Part shown: positions 10,708 to 21,780 of the stretch, one piece after another
Layout of the letters: each line of letters opens with the position of its first letter
Numbering within the stretch: the stretch's first letter is position 1
NCBI GenBank assembly: GCA_963855995.1
Contig: OY979717.1
Location: 62,278,243-62,342,242, forward strand
Source: Muricea muricata
Taxonomy: Eukaryota; Cnidaria; Anthozoa; Malacalcyonacea; Plexauridae
Reading direction: 5' to 3'
Length of the DNA stretch: 64,000 nt
Program-made: the position numbers and the translations under genes
The notes under the pieces: generated by a model
Told to the model about the DNA's origin: nothing
Databases searched by the model: none
Seen by the model: only the letters and a program-made list of their open reading frames with translations

Positions 10708-12252
10708 ATGGCCTGGCTCTCAATTTTGGACTGTTTAAATGTTGGGTATATGATCCAAATTCTCGCAAGTGTAGTGTGTGTATTTCTTGTGTACGAATGT
10801 ACCAAGTTTCTGTTTGAAACGGCGAATAGCGAACAGATGAAATGCGGCATTGTTGGACGTCGTCTTGGATTCTACGAAGCAGTATTTGATGCGTTTTCCG
10901 TCGAAAGAGGGGGAACCGGTAATATATGTCTCAGCGTAACTTTAGCTTCAAAACAAAGCCTGTCATATGAACACGTTCGTGATGCTCTTGTGTTGTTAGC
11001 TAAACGACAGCCAATGCTTCGATCAATAATGACGGTAAAAAATGGAGATAAATATTTTGAGATCAAAGAAATCAATGAAGTTATTGCAATGTTAGATATT
11101 TCTACTTCCGATGTGAAGAGTTCGGATTGGAAAGATGTCTGGTTTGAACATACAACAAAACAAAGAGGGAATGGTCTGTTGTGGCGAGCTGTGATATTAC
11201 AAGAGGAATTCAGAGCTGATACGAAAAACTATGTAACTACCTTAATGTTTAGTTTTAATCACTCATCTACCGATGGCGTTTCGTGTGTTAAATTTTGCAA
11301 ACAGTTTCTCAGGCACTTGAATGAACTTGCTAACGGTGCTACTGTGGATGAGGAGATTCGCAGTTTAAATATGCTGCCGTACTATCATGATATTGTCACA
11401 CAAAAACGAACATTTTATTCAGTACTGAATTTCATGCTCACTTATTGTGGCTTGCGATTTTTTGTGTGGAGAATGATTTCTCACGAGTTCAAAACAATAA
11501 AGTGCAATCCATATTACAATCAGTTTCCACCAAGTCTAGATGTCTCGAGCTTTGCTGGACCAATGCGGCTGAATGCTAAAGTCTTTACTGAGAGTGAAAC
11601 AAAGAACATTCTTCAAGCGTGCAAAGCAAATCATTGCACTGTAACTGGAGCTTTAACAGCTGCTGCCAATCTTGCTTTCTGTGATCTTATACAAGATGGT
11701 ATGAAAGAGAATAATGATTCAAAGTTAAAGTGGAAGTTTGCGATTAACGCCCAACGCTGTTGTGATCCTAAACCAAACGAGGACTACCTGGGGCTCTTTT
11801 TGTATCTGTTTGATGAACATTGCATGAAGTACGAGCCTGGTACTGACTTCTGGAAAGTGGCCCAGGAAACTACAAAGGAAATACAAGATGTCGTGAAAGC
11901 TGAACAATATGTTATTGGCGACACAATGTTTGGTGAAACTATGAAAGCAAACGAAGTGCTTAATCTGCTCGATCGTGACGTGGTAATTCGCTTATCACCC
12001 TGTAATTTTATATCTAGTTTTGGTTCCTTTCATTTTGGCACAAATCAGCAGGAACAAACTTACACACTGAAGGAATGTTTCATTAATGATACTGCTCATG
12101 GATTCCCAAGCACCTTTTCACATTTTAACCACACTATAAATGGTAAAATGACCTGGCAAATTACCCATAATGCTTCTAGAGTCCAAATTCAGCATGCAGA
12201 AAAGTTTGTCACTCTTTGCTTTGGTAGATTTATTGACATAGCACGTGTTTAA
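10708..12252 (+). CDS. Membrane-anchored condensation/alcohol-acyltransferase-like protein, copy 1
   Basis: An intact intronless ORF of 514 codons. A hydrophobic segment at residues 14-34 predicts an N-terminal membrane anchor. Residues 40-300 have the layout of the CoA-dependent acyltransferase (condensation) superfamily, with the catalytic signature H185-SST-D189-G190 inside NHSSTDGVS. No clear DFGWG-type second motif is visible; SSFGSFHFG near the C terminus may take that place. Length and motif resemble the alcohol acetyltransferase (AATase) family. The start is fixed by conservation of ATGGCCTGGCT in all copies. Substrate unknown; acyl transfer to an alcohol or amine acceptor at a membrane is the family-based guess. 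Confidence 0.8.
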   Translation: MAWLSILDCLNVGYMIQILASVVCVFLVYECTKFLFETANSEQMKCGIVGRRLGFYEAVFDAFSVERGGTGNICLSVTLASKQSLSYEHVRDALVLLAKRQPMLRSIMTVKNGDKYFEIKEINEVIAMLDISTSDVKSSDWKDVWFEHTTKQRGNGLLWRAVILQEEFRADTKNYVTTLMFSFNHSSTDGVSCVKFCKQFLRHLNELANGATVDEEIRSLNMLPYYHDIVTQKRTFYSVLNFMLTYCGLRFFVWRMISHEFKTIKCNPYYNQFPPSLDVSSFAGPMRLNAKVFTESETKNILQACKANHCTVTGALTAAANLAFCDLIQDGMKENNDSKLKWKFAINAQRCCDPKPNEDYLGLFLYLFDEHCMKYEPGTDFWKVAQETTKEIQDVVKAEQYVIGDTMFGETMKANEVLNLLDRDVVIRLSPCNFISSFGSFHFGTNQQEQTYTLKECFINDTAHGFPSTFSHFNHTINGKMTWQITHNASRVQIQHAEKFVTLCFGRFIDIARV

Positions 12253-12371
12253 GAAACCAAAGATATGGGATTTGCAAGGAGAACAGAACACAGATATTAA
12301 TTAGTAGTTTTATTTGTAGCAGTATTTTCCCCCTCAACACTTCACGAAATCTCAGATTTTTTATATTGTAA

Positions 12372-13506
12372 CGGTGGCGTAGCTAGAGGTCTTGCTTGTC
12401 ATGCTGAGCATGACCTAAATTTTTTCAAACCAAAGTTTTTTTGGCCATTTTTTACATGATGAAATGCTTTCGCACGTAATGTCATCTTCGAAAACAGCTC
12501 AAGCGAACCAAATTCCCTCGCATTTGAGCGTTCTTTAACCTGCAAACAGGCTAAAGTTTATTTACCCAATCGCAGGTTAGAGCATGACTTTTTTGGGGTT
12601 ATCATGCCCTTTTTTGTCATGCTATTGCATCTAGAGCACGACTTCCTCTCTATTTTCAACGCATATCATTGGCTAGAATGCTCGCGACGCATGCGTAGTT
12701 CGTTGAACGAATCGCTCAAGTCATGCTCAGCCGAAATAGCAGGACATTGCAAAAGCAAGGCTTTGTTATTTTATAAATATTTATAAATTCTCATTTTTTA
12801 TGAATATGGAAATCGACCAAGGTCGACTCTACTCAATAGCGACAGACATTGTCTTTGAGCTTTTGAAGCGATCTTTCGGTTCGCGAAGTCAAAGTGAAAA
12901 GAAAGAATAATATGCGTTTTAGCTGTGCTATCTTGATGTCATGCTGATCAAAACAAACGATGAGTTATCACTACACTTTATTATAAAAAGGCTTCAAAAT
13001 GTTTGTCGAGCATACTATCAAGGTCAGGGAGGGGGGTTAAGGGTTAGAAATCGACTGGGATGACATGAAGTTGCTCAATTCTAACCAAACTTCTCATGTT
13101 GATGAGGCTGCTCGGCAGCTTTTATTTTTTAAGGCTGTCCATGTCGGAATCACGCTGACACCATTTTTGTGTATCGTACATGGTTTTGCATATGTCGAAC
13201 AGTTATTGTGTTTCCTTGACATGCTGATGAGCCCTGATATTGCGCGAAACGGTCAAAGACAAAATGTTGTGGTGGTAAATTTTCTTCAATTTGGCTGAAT
13301 AAAACTTTAGAAATTAACTGTGTATACTCAGAATCATCTAAAGTTTATGCGTAAACTTTGATTTTATCTGAGCCCAAAAAGGCCATTTCCGACGATCTAG
13401 AGGCTCTAAATTTCAAAATTCTCCCCGGCCGGCGCCAACCATGGTGGCGCCAACCATGTATCATCACAATAGCATGACATAAGTTTGAAAGCTAGCTACG
13501 CCACTG
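12372..13506. mobile_element. Non-autonomous hAT-like transposon
   Basis: The left end CGGTGGCGTAGCTAG and the right end CTAGCTACGCCACTG form inverted ends of the CAGTGGCGTAGC type common in hAT elements. TATTGTAA at 12364-12371 is repeated at 13507-13514. Copy 2 of the duplicated unit has a single TATATTGTAATG at about 24903-24915, i.e. the empty site. The 1.1-kb interior has no transposase; it is rich in CATGCT-type motifs. Confidence 0.82.
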
Positions 13507-13640
13507 TATTGTAATGAGTATAAGTATTCATTATTCACACATAACATGCAGTTTTTTCCTCTCTTTTCACAACAACAACCGGTATACTCCATTGCTTGCC
13601 GATCTTAAAAGTTCGGACAAGCGCAAAACGCACACGGGTA

Positions 13641-15126
13641 ACAAACGTTTTAAATTTTATTTTACACTAACTCGAAATTTATTTAATAGATTTTGCCATT
13701 TAATAGTAACTATTACACATGATTAGCTACACAATTGATTACATGGCTGGAATAACCGCACAGAGATTAGTTCTCCAATAACGGGGTTCCAAGTCATTCA
13801 AAATACACAGTATGAACAATAACAGGCTTGCAGATTGACAAACAATCTAACAAACAAACATATACAAACTTAATTGAAAGAAGATTTGCAATAAAGCACA
13901 ACGAAATACAATCAACTACTTTCGAATTACGTGCTAGTAAACTTAACAACACGCTCTAGTCGAGTTAGTCAATGACCGAGTTGTATTAGACTTCAAACAA
14001 ACAGATTTAAATGTTCTCGGATCTTCATGATTATAAATTTCCTTAGTTAGATACTTATATGCTGCATTAGAGTAATAAATTTAAAAGAGACCACGGTTTT
14101 GTTGGTTTCTCTGACCGAACAGGGCAGTGTATTTCACACGTTGGCCGTAGCAACTCTTACGTAGAAGCTGTTTTGGTAGCTCACTGTCTAGATGCTATCT
14201 ATATAATTATATATTCTTGTGAATTATATATCTATTACTGGAATATCGTTTATGGTCCTGGGTTCTTAGCCTTTGATCTGGAAATAGATAACCTGGATAG
14301 AGTTTTTATGTCTACAAAAATCGCGGCCACTTTTGATTTCGCTCACCCCATTCTTGGGACCACTTATGTCGTCTGAACAAGGAGTGCATTCGATGCTGTA
14401 TGCCTGTATGCGAGTAATTTGCACTGTTTTCAGCTACTGTAGGTAACATTCAAACTTAAGTAGTAAACATGTAGAGCAATGGTATTTCGTCAATATTTAC
14501 CAAAGTGATTTCATTATTTGTTGTCATGAGTGGTTCCAAGAATAGGGCGTCCGACGTTATTGTAGGTATAGAAGCTATTATTGTAGGTATAGAAGCTTCA
14601 TCCACGTTATCTATTTTCAGATCAATGGTCCTGGTAAAGGCTGGTTGTCACATGACCAAATTTTCCAATACATATAGTTTTGAAATTTTCCTGCTAAATT
14701 ATTGTCCAAATATATTGGAAAATTTGGTCACGTGACAGCCAGCCTTTGCTAGGGCTTCTATCCAACACATGTTTCACCACAGAGGGCCTGAGAACGAGGT
14801 TGGAGCGAAGGTCCTTCGTCGTTCCCCCAACTCCTCATTTCACTACTTCTTTGATTTCACTGCACGAGGGAAGACACATGTGTTCACATGTAATTCCCGA
14901 AACTTCCCGACAAAGGACCTTCGCTCGAAACTTCGATTTTCACGAGTGAAAGAACGTATACCTTTCTTGTACTATTCACTGCCCTACTTACACTGGCTAC
15001 GTTAGTTCGAGATACTGCACGTTAACACGTAAGAATCTTGGTTGAGTAGGCTGTCTTGCTACGTAGCTGTCGTAGCATATTCTTTTATGTACATATCATT
15101 AGTTTTCCTTGACTATTCGCTAAACA
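13641..15126. other. Non-coding region with small repeats
   Basis: No protein supported. It contains a direct repeat of TATTGTAGGTATAGAAGCT (14560-14600) and the inverted repeat described separately. The minus strand near 13900-14130 is partly open but shows no known motif. Confidence 0.35.
14631..14752. repeat. Hairpin-forming inverted repeat
   Basis: CTGGTAAAGGCTGGTTGTCA at 14631 onward pairs with the reverse complement ending at 14751 (arms of about 40 bp, one or two mismatches, loop about 40 bp). Probably a small foldback element. Confidence 0.55.
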
Positions 15127-15267
15127 ATGAAACACGGTACGTTTCACTACAAGACGGTTAAAGTGGAATACGGCCTTAAAGAATTCTGGGAGGCTAATAT
15201 CTCAGCCAAATTATCTCGTGTGTACATGGCTTGTGTTAAGGGTTTACTTCGTAAAGGTCTGACAATT

Positions 15268-15463
15268 CTGGCTCTCAGTTTTGAACTGTTTAAACTTTGG
15301 GTATATGTCCCAATTACTTGGAAGTGTAGTGTGTGTGTGTTTCTTGTGTACAAATGTACCAAGTTTCTGTTTGGAAAGGCGAATAACGAACAGACGTCTT
15401 TGCAACCTCGACTCAGTATTTGATTCGTTTTTTGTTGAAAGAGGAGGAACCAGTAATATATGT
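15268..15463 (+). pseudogene. Truncated fourth acyltransferase copy
   Basis: The bases from CTGGCTCTCAGTTTTGAACT to GGAACCAGTAATATATGT align with the first 190 bp of the three intact acyltransferase genes (start to the GGTGNIC segment). A small deletion after AACGAACAGA shifts the frame, the ATG is lost, and homology stops at 15463 exactly where the Penelope-like terminal repeat begins. The rest of the gene is not found on the far side. Confidence 0.8.
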
Positions 15464-15747
15464 ACAAAACAACGGTAACTCCGAAAATAAACATTTATTC
15501 TAGCTTTCGACAATATTTTAATCATCATCAGGAATGACGCTAGTTACATAGTAAGTAAGTTAAAGTAAGTAGTAAAAGAAGTAATGACCAGTGATCTGCA
15601 GATTTGTCGATAATCTTAGAGTTGTTTAGAATAAACTTTATCTTTGTTTGACAGGAATAAATTGCTGCTTGTGGTTTTCCAGATAATAACGAACGCGTGC
15701 ATTTTATATCTTTAGTAAAGGGGTTATTTTACTTATAAATGAGTGGG

Positions 15748-16196
15748 TTAGTCTAGTGCCATATTTGCCAAGGTAGGGTAAATTTCAACGAATCTTGGGC
15801 CTGGGGACGAGGATGGGCAAATTTTGGAAATATTGTTTGTTGAATTCTTATCAAGATTATCGTGGCTAATTTCGTGCTGATGGTCAGATCGTGGTTTGAA
15901 TTGTTCTATTAGTTTCGTCGATAGTTTATAAGGAAAACCATTCCATAACATGAAGTCCAGTATACGCTTAAGTTCATTTTTTAACAGGGTTTTGTTGGTG
16001 CAAATCTTATATGCACGATTGACAAGAGCTCGAATCCAGGCCACTTGTCTCGTTTTCAGGTTATATGCTGATACTGGATACTGACCAGTTTGAGTTGATT
16101 GTCGGTAAACAGTTGTACCACATGGATGAATTTGGATATCGAGAAAATGAATGTTATTGTCATAGAATTGATGAATAGTGAAGCACGTTCGTTATT
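15748..16196 (-). pseudogene. Penelope-like reverse transcriptase, C-terminal part
   Basis: Minus-strand reading gives FLDIQIHP, then YRQSTQTGQYP, ALVNRAYKICTN and FMLWNGFP, which match the conserved end of Penelope-type reverse transcriptases (family knowledge). The palm with its catalytic aspartates is missing. Open for about 150 codons. Confidence 0.7.
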
Positions 16197-16610
16197 CTCA
16201 GGAAAACCACTAGTCATCAGAAAGCTCATAAAAAACTAGATATAAGGCATTTGAATGGTCAACTCGATTTTTCAAGCGGTTTTCAAGTTACTGATCAAAC
16301 TACGAAAAATTGCTAAAATTTCACAAAAATCCTGGGCACTAGGATAAAAATATGATTAAGGTGGCTATTTAAATGTCTCATATGTAGTTTTTTTATGAGC
16401 CGTTTTCTGATGATCCAAGTTATTTTTTCTAAAATTGAACTTGATTTATCACCTTTTTGACAGCAATACATTTTTGTAGTAATATTAACGGAAAACGTGT
16501 TGGCAAGAGCCCACAAGAAATTTCAACGCGGCTGACATGCAGAAATTTACTTACTAACCGTAAAAGAACAAGATAAGAACAAGATGCACGTTTACGTACC
16601 CTGGATGTAA

Positions 16611-16958
16611 CAGGAAATACAGTATATTGGCAAAACTGATCGATGTCTGTACACCAGATTAAAGGAACATTCACAGCCACAGGACAATAAATCGGAAATT
16701 TTCAATCACATTATGAGCTGCGAACACTTTCAACATATCAAATCTGTGTTGGAACTTACTCCCTACAACGAAAATAATTCTGCTGTTACTTCCATACTAC
16801 CGGAGTTTATTCTAAACAACTCTAAGATTATCGACAAATCTACAGATCACTGGTCTTTACTGCTTTTTAAAGAATCACTTGCCATACGACGGCTTAAACC
16901 CAAACTGAATCGTGGAACTAAAAAGCTTCGAAAGAACTTATTATATTTAATTAGTTAA
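16611..16958 (+). pseudogene. Penelope-like GIY-YIG endonuclease, C-terminal part
   Basis: Plus-strand reading gives QYIGKTDRCLYTRLKEH (YIG half and the conserved R and H region of GIY-YIG nucleases), then HIMSCEHF and WSLLLFKESLAIRRLKPKLN, which is the hallmark end of Penelope endonuclease. The stop is at 16956-16958. The GIY half is not clear upstream, so the domain is incomplete. Confidence 0.7.
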
Positions 16959-17277
16959 GGTACACTTACGCGTGTTCCCAAATATAAGTACAGTGGAACC
17001 CCGTTCCTGTCCTAATGTTCTAAATCATGTCCAAGGCCAAACTGCTTCGTCGCTGTTTGTTTCATTTGCTAAATCTTGTGCAGATGCGAGTTCATTTGCA
17101 AGGTCGGCAAATGGATCAAAATTGCTGTTTTTGAAGCTACTTGCATTCGTTTTTTCTACGAAATTTAAGTTGAATTTAAATTTAATGTAATTTAATTTAA
17201 TTTAATTTAATTTAAGATACCGAAACACTTGACGATTGTTGTTTCTGAAATGTCATTCCACGCCTTCGCCGTCCACC

Positions 17278-18313
17278 CTAACGCCTGGAGAACATTAACA
17301 GACTTGCAAATTCCGACGCAGAATTGCACTCGTCCACCTTACTAACGACGTGAGTTAGAAAGCGGTTATAATACTGCAGTTTAAATGATTGAATAATGCC
17401 GAGATCTTGAAGTGGCTGTGGGCGCGATGTGGTGTTTTGAGGCAAGAACACTACTTTGATCTGGTCATACTTTTCATCCAGATCTTCAGGGTGGCATGCA
17501 GGAGGCATTATCCATAAACAAGATAATTTTTCTGTTTTCTTGCTTCAATCGCTTGTCGAGTCTCGTAAACGATACCCCATCCAAGCTTTACGTTGGTTGT
17601 AATGCTGACATGGTAATTCATCCATATCACGAATACCCTTAAAGCATCTTGGCTTGGCAGACTTTCCTATAACGATTGATTTTTCTTTCCCACGGCTAGC
17701 ATTGCATTTCCCATTTTGCACGGCTATGCAATTCTTAGATCCTTCGTCCAATGATCTGTTTGGAAGGGCTCTGAAAAATTTTCCTGTTTCATCCATATTT
17801 CAGATATTTTGTGGTGCCCATCCTTCTAGAATTTCTGGTAGCCTTTCCTTCCATGAATCCACTGTAAAGTTTCTTCTCTCACATCACCAGACTCTCCTGA
17901 AATGACTTTTGCTTTGATACCGTATGTATTTTTAAAACGATCTAGCCATCCATTTGAGGCCTTGAACATCTCAGGAGGAATTTTGAGAACTTCTGCAATT
18001 TTTGTAGCCTTTTCTTGCAGCATCGGTCCGGTAATGGGAATGCTTTTCGATCTTGCTTTTCGAAACCACTCCAGTAACGCGTTGTCGATATCTTCATGTT
18101 GTGCTGTTCTCAACCATTTGATACTGGTGCTAACATTAGCTTCATAAACTTTAATACCTCATCTTTACTCAACAAAATCCTTTGTATCTGGGTTTTCCCA
18201 CAATGGAATTGCTCTGCAATATTCCCTGTGCTGACCAGTGGATTTTTTCGTTTGAACATCATTACCTCGAACCGTTGTTTCAAGTCTAGTTCCTGACGTT
18301 TTCGCTTTGACAT
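17278..18313 (-). pseudogene. pogo/Tigger transposase, frame-broken
   Basis: Four consecutive minus-strand segments rebuild the family order: a CENP-B/psq-type helix-turn-helix starting MSKRKRQELDLKQRFEV (18110-18313), a Tc5/CENP-B second DNA-binding domain with LLEWFRKARSKSIPITGPML (17826-18113), the DDE core starting MDETGKFFRALPNRSL (17545-17796), and the later catalytic region FLPQNTTSRPQPLQDLGII (17278-17508). They lie in different frames, so at least two frameshifts and a gap inactivate it. Confidence 0.82.
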
Positions 18314-18504
18314 GATTTAAAACATAAGGACCTAATGATAACAGATTTACAGTGCTTGGATACACCGAGCGGTAAAACGTGTGTTTCAGAGTGATGCACA
18401 GAGGCAGGTTTACATCAGTGTTACCAGTGGTATAAAAAGTGTCGTTTTTCTTGTCTGTTTGTCGGCTTGAACAAACTGCTTAAACAACAGGAGACTTAGG
18501 GATT

Positions 18505-19176
18505 ATGTATAAAAAAATTTACCCTGTCATTACAAGTGTGAAAAATTTTTTGACTGGTCTTTTTACCCGGCGGCTGATTCAGTTGCTTACATGCATGTTA
18601 ATTTCTCGGGCATTGGCTCATATGTCGCATCCATCGGGACGTGTCTCTACAATAAAAGCAATTGAAGTTCCTTCTTGGGGATATCACGCTTACAAAGAAC
18701 TATGGAGCATCGAGACTGGCGAAGTTCTTGAATTAAAGCACGAACACAACAATGAACAAGACAAGAATGCTTTTGCGGTAATAAGGAAAGGAGATGTTGA
18801 GCACATTTCAAGAGCATTAGCGAATACAAAGGATGGAGCTGGGATAGTTCGTCATTTTTTAACAAAGCGTGGAAGTAAAGCATATGTAAAAGTTGTTGGG
18901 AAAGCCGTGAATCGTGGAGGTGGGCACGGAATGGAGGCTCCAAGTATTTATAGATTTGTCGGGCAAAAAACAAATTATGACATGCTTAGCAAGTTGCTGC
19001 ATATTCCCAATAACTTATTTTATCTGTTAGGGTTCAAAGTGCTAAATGTGGTCAAAAACGAACGACAGAAAAGAGCGGCAGGAATAAGAAGCAAAAAATG
19101 CAATAAAACAGTTAAAGCCGGATACAGATGTAACTGTGGCAAACACTTTAAAAAAGTGGTCGTAATAACGAGGTGA
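18505..19176 (+). CDS. HIRAN-domain-like protein carried by a pogo transposon
   Basis: An intact 223-codon ORF. Residues 50-152 match the HIRAN layout: WGYHAYKELW, then LELKHEHNNEQDKNAFAVI (the E-x-x-N-x-x-D-x-N-A-x-A-V pattern), and a final beta strand YRFVG. HIRAN domains bind single-stranded 3' DNA ends in HLTF-type remodelers. The C-terminal 35 residues are basic with four Cys (KKCN, YRCNCGKHFK), perhaps a metal-binding or DNA-binding tail. It lies inside the transposon ends, opposite to the transposase, and its stop falls in the subterminal repeats. The first 45 residues may be 5' extension. Function in transposition is unproven. Confidence 0.7.
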   Translation: MYKKIYPVITSVKNFLTGLFTRRLIQLLTCMLISRALAHMSHPSGRVSTIKAIEVPSWGYHAYKELWSIETGEVLELKHEHNNEQDKNAFAVIRKGDVEHISRALANTKDGAGIVRHFLTKRGSKAYVKVVGKAVNRGGGHGMEAPSIYRFVGQKTNYDMLSKLLHIPNNLFYLLGFKVLNVVKNERQKRAAGIRSKKCNKTVKAGYRCNCGKHFKKVVVITR

Positions 19177-19206
19177 TCGTATTAACGAGGTGGTCGTATA
19201 GCGGGG
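19156..19206 (+). repeat. Three 17-bp subterminal repeats of the pogo element
   Basis: GTGGTCGTAATAACGAG (19156), GTGATCGTATTAACGAG (19173) and GTGGTCGTATAGCGGGG (19190) follow head to tail and run into the terminal repeat. Likely transposase binding sites. The last codons and stop of the HIRAN ORF lie in the first two units. Confidence 0.65.
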
Positions 19207-19380
19207 TTCCACTGTATATGTAAATTTATACTATATGTATCCAATTACGTTGTAATCTTCACTATATAAGTATCACTGTTATGTAATTAGCGTCATTCCT
19301 GATGATGACTAAAATATATGTCGAAAGCTGGAATAAATTCAAAATGTTTATTTTATTTTAAATGTTACGGTTGTTTTGTA

Positions 19381-20289
19381 TTTCGTAGTACTTTTATCTG
19401 TTTTGTTTGTACATAGCTGGGACATTGATTGATCACGTGATTTTGTGCTTAAACACCTTGTAACTTAGTTTTTCTTAATTAGTATGAATAAAGGGGTTAT
19501 ATCGAACAAGGATGAATATACGATTCATAACATTGATAACAATGCAATATTGCCTGTTTGTAATAATACTATGGATTGTCATGTCAGTTAAGAAGCATCT
19601 GAGTTCGTGTGCCCTGTGCGTTTGAGCTAGTTATTTCCATGCAGTTAATTATTTTTTCGCCGTTTCGCATAGTCTTCAGAGGCGTTAACCAGTGCTTTAA
19701 TTTGGATTGCAATGAGGGGAATACACGATATTTATATATTCGTGTTCTATACCCGTCAAATCTTCTGAAATAATCTTGAAAATAACTGATTTCGAAAGAG
19801 ATATGGTACCGATACTACTTTCTAAACTGCTCAATTCTAACGATATCTCCATAAAATCACAAGTACGTTAATGCTCAGTGTTATGAATATGTCATGAGCC
19901 TGGAAAATAGTTCTTTTGACGCGATCAAAGTATTAAAAACAAATGAAACAAGAAGCAAAGTAGCAGTCGGCAAAGGAAGCAGTAAAATGAAATATTGTCG
20001 ATAGGTTGTTGGTTAAGTAGTTAATGTTTGCACTGACGCTGTTTGTACTAATTATACCTATAACAGTAACGTAATAAACCGTTTAGCCTAATTTTTGCAT
20101 TCAAATTTATCCTATTTTGGCATTTCTCATATGCTTTGCGTATAATTGTGGAAATGTAGAACAAAAAAAAGGAAAATGGCTGCCACAGCGGTGGTAATGA
20201 ACTGAATGAGTCTTGTACAATATGTGGGCGAGAATAATAAACACTAAATACAGAAATTTCACCAAATTTTACTCTCCGATACGCTAGTT
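19381..20289. other. Non-coding region; block shared with 26070-26330
   Basis: No gene supported. Bases about 20040-20270 match 26070-26330 in reverse complement (for example CCTATAACAGTAACGTAATAAACC and the stretch around TTTCACCAAATTTTACT), so this is a dispersed repeat, possibly untranslated or terminal sequence of the BEL relics next to both. Confidence 0.45.
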
Positions 20290-21780
20290 GATACGCTCTC
20301 CGCGTTCAACTAAGGATTGAGTTGTAGCCGATCTTCCTGTAGGTAGATTTCTTTCGCCTGTGCTCGTTTCAACCAAAAATTGTATTGACGATCGATCTCG
20401 CGAGTGGTCAAATGGTCTTTGGAACGGATCTGTGGATTTCAAATGTTAAACAGGAACCTCGATACCCACGCACACATGCATGCAGTGCATTAGCGAAGCC
20501 AGCCCGATATTTGCTCATGCAAATGCAAATTTTTCAGTGTTTATAAACCGTATAAAGATCAATTTCTAAAGAAATGAATAATGATAATGATTTAAATTTG
20601 CATAGCATGACCAAATTGTAGGACTGGCTTCGCTACTGATGCAGTGGAACTAGTGCAATGGTTGAATTCAACCGTCCATGTAGGCTGGTGACTGGAAATC
20701 CTTCCAAAGCTACGTGCACATTGCTGACGAGATTTGTTTCCATGTGAGCTGTTACGAGTTCAAGACAGGGAATTGTCAGTCCCTGTTTCGCTAGTCAAGA
20801 CTTTGCAACCACCAGACCCTGAGTCACTCCGGTCTTTTTTTGAACAACTGCATACACAGCACTGGACACGCCCTTGATGTTCGCATTGCCAAGGGTGCGT
20901 ATCCCTATTGACTCGACATCTTCTCAATCCTTGGCCAATGTTCGCGATGTAGTTACTTTGTCAGGTAGAAGGTGTTCTCAACGCGTCAATTTCTTTATCC
21001 ATATCAGCCCAGTTGTCAGAAACCCGTCTCATCGAACATTTCTCTGGGTAAACAAGCTTTCCTTGCCGCGTTTGTGGCGACGCAAACCCCAGCGGATCTT
21101 AGGTCTTGGCCAATCGAATGCCATTTATGTAGTGTAAAGCAGGTATCGTGGAATGTTTCTGTTGCTTCTTGCTTCAAATACTGTGTCCCTTTCACGGTTG
21201 TCTAATGTCTTGCCACTTATCAGGTCGTCTGCATACGTACTCCTTTAATTTTCCGTGACTACTTCAGGTGCATGGGTTTTCCACGATGCTAAATGCTGTT
21301 TGATTACCTTTCTCAGCAAGAAGGGCGAGGAGGCAAGACCAAAGATTGCTCTGGTAAATCTTAGCGTTTTAATGTCCGACTGTTCGTTAGGTACCCAGTG
21401 GAACCTGAGCGCATCTTGTTCGACTTCTTTGATTCGTACTTGTAAAAAAGCCTGCTTCAGATCACCTGTAAATCTCATGCGAACTAAAACGTTCCAAAGT
21501 TTTTTTTGAAGGGACGGTGCTGTGTTTAGGCTAGGGGCTTCTGGATGCGGCGAACTGATGTGTCATACACAGTTCGTTCCTTGGTTGTTTCCGACAACTG
21601 ACTTATGCGGAATATAGAATTCAACACCGTCTGGTTGGTTATTTGCAGTTTCCACGTTGCCGTTTGCCTTCTGTTGCTCGATAATCTCCGTGCAGCTCTC
21701 GGTCGCTGACATGCATGCACAATAAAAATCGTTTCCTAGACACTTTAAGAGGTGATAACATACGGTCTACATGCAAGAAC
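20290..21780 (-). pseudogene. BEL/Pao retroelement relic I
   Basis: Minus-strand segments match the intact BEL/Pao pol at 50094-55326: 21526-21720 (linker with RRLSSNRRQTATWKL and ERTVYD), 21245-21478 (FTGDLKQAFLQVRIKE and FTRAIFGLASSPFLL of the reverse transcriptase), and 20300-20440 (LTTREIDRQYNFWLKRAQ, the region before the integrase). Stops, frameshifts and deletions make it non-functional. It abuts copy 2 of the duplicated unit. Confidence 0.7.

Larger units (their letters stand above)
9833..13640 (+). repeat. Segmental duplication unit, copy 1
   Basis: The sequence from TTCATTGCGAC at 9833 through the acyltransferase gene to about 13640 matches the blocks starting near 21781 and 36308. 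Compared with the other copies it contains two extra insertions, 9971-10303 and 12372-13514, each with clean target duplications. Homology of the far downstream end is to copy 2 (24900-25060). Confidence 0.75.
16991..19214. mobile_element. pogo/Tigger-type DNA transposon nested in the Penelope element
   Basis: Ends are CAGTGGAACCCCG (16991-17003) and CGGGGTTCCACTG (19202-19214), a perfect 13-bp inverted repeat, each flanked by TA (16989-16990; 19215-19216), as expected for Tc1/mariner-pogo insertion. It carries a broken transposase on the minus strand and an intact HIRAN-type ORF on the plus strand, placed divergently. Confidence 0.88.
15464..19380. mobile_element. Penelope-like retroelement with inverted terminal repeats
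   Basis: Bases 15463-15540 (TACAAAACAACGGTAACT ... TCATCATCAGGAATGACGCT) recur as reverse complement at 19291-19380. Inside, reverse-transcriptase thumb sequence lies on the minus strand and a GIY-YIG endonuclease on the plus strand, so the element is an inverted, truncated arrangement typical of Penelope insertions. A pogo transposon (16991-19214) is nested in it. Confidence 0.75.

Noticed and set aside
19291..19340. Hammerhead-like core (CTGATGA ... CGAAA) in the Penelope terminal repeat
   Set aside because: Some Penelope elements carry hammerhead ribozymes, and ATTCC/GGAAT can pair here, but stem III and a proper cleavage triplet are not visible, so I do not annotate one.
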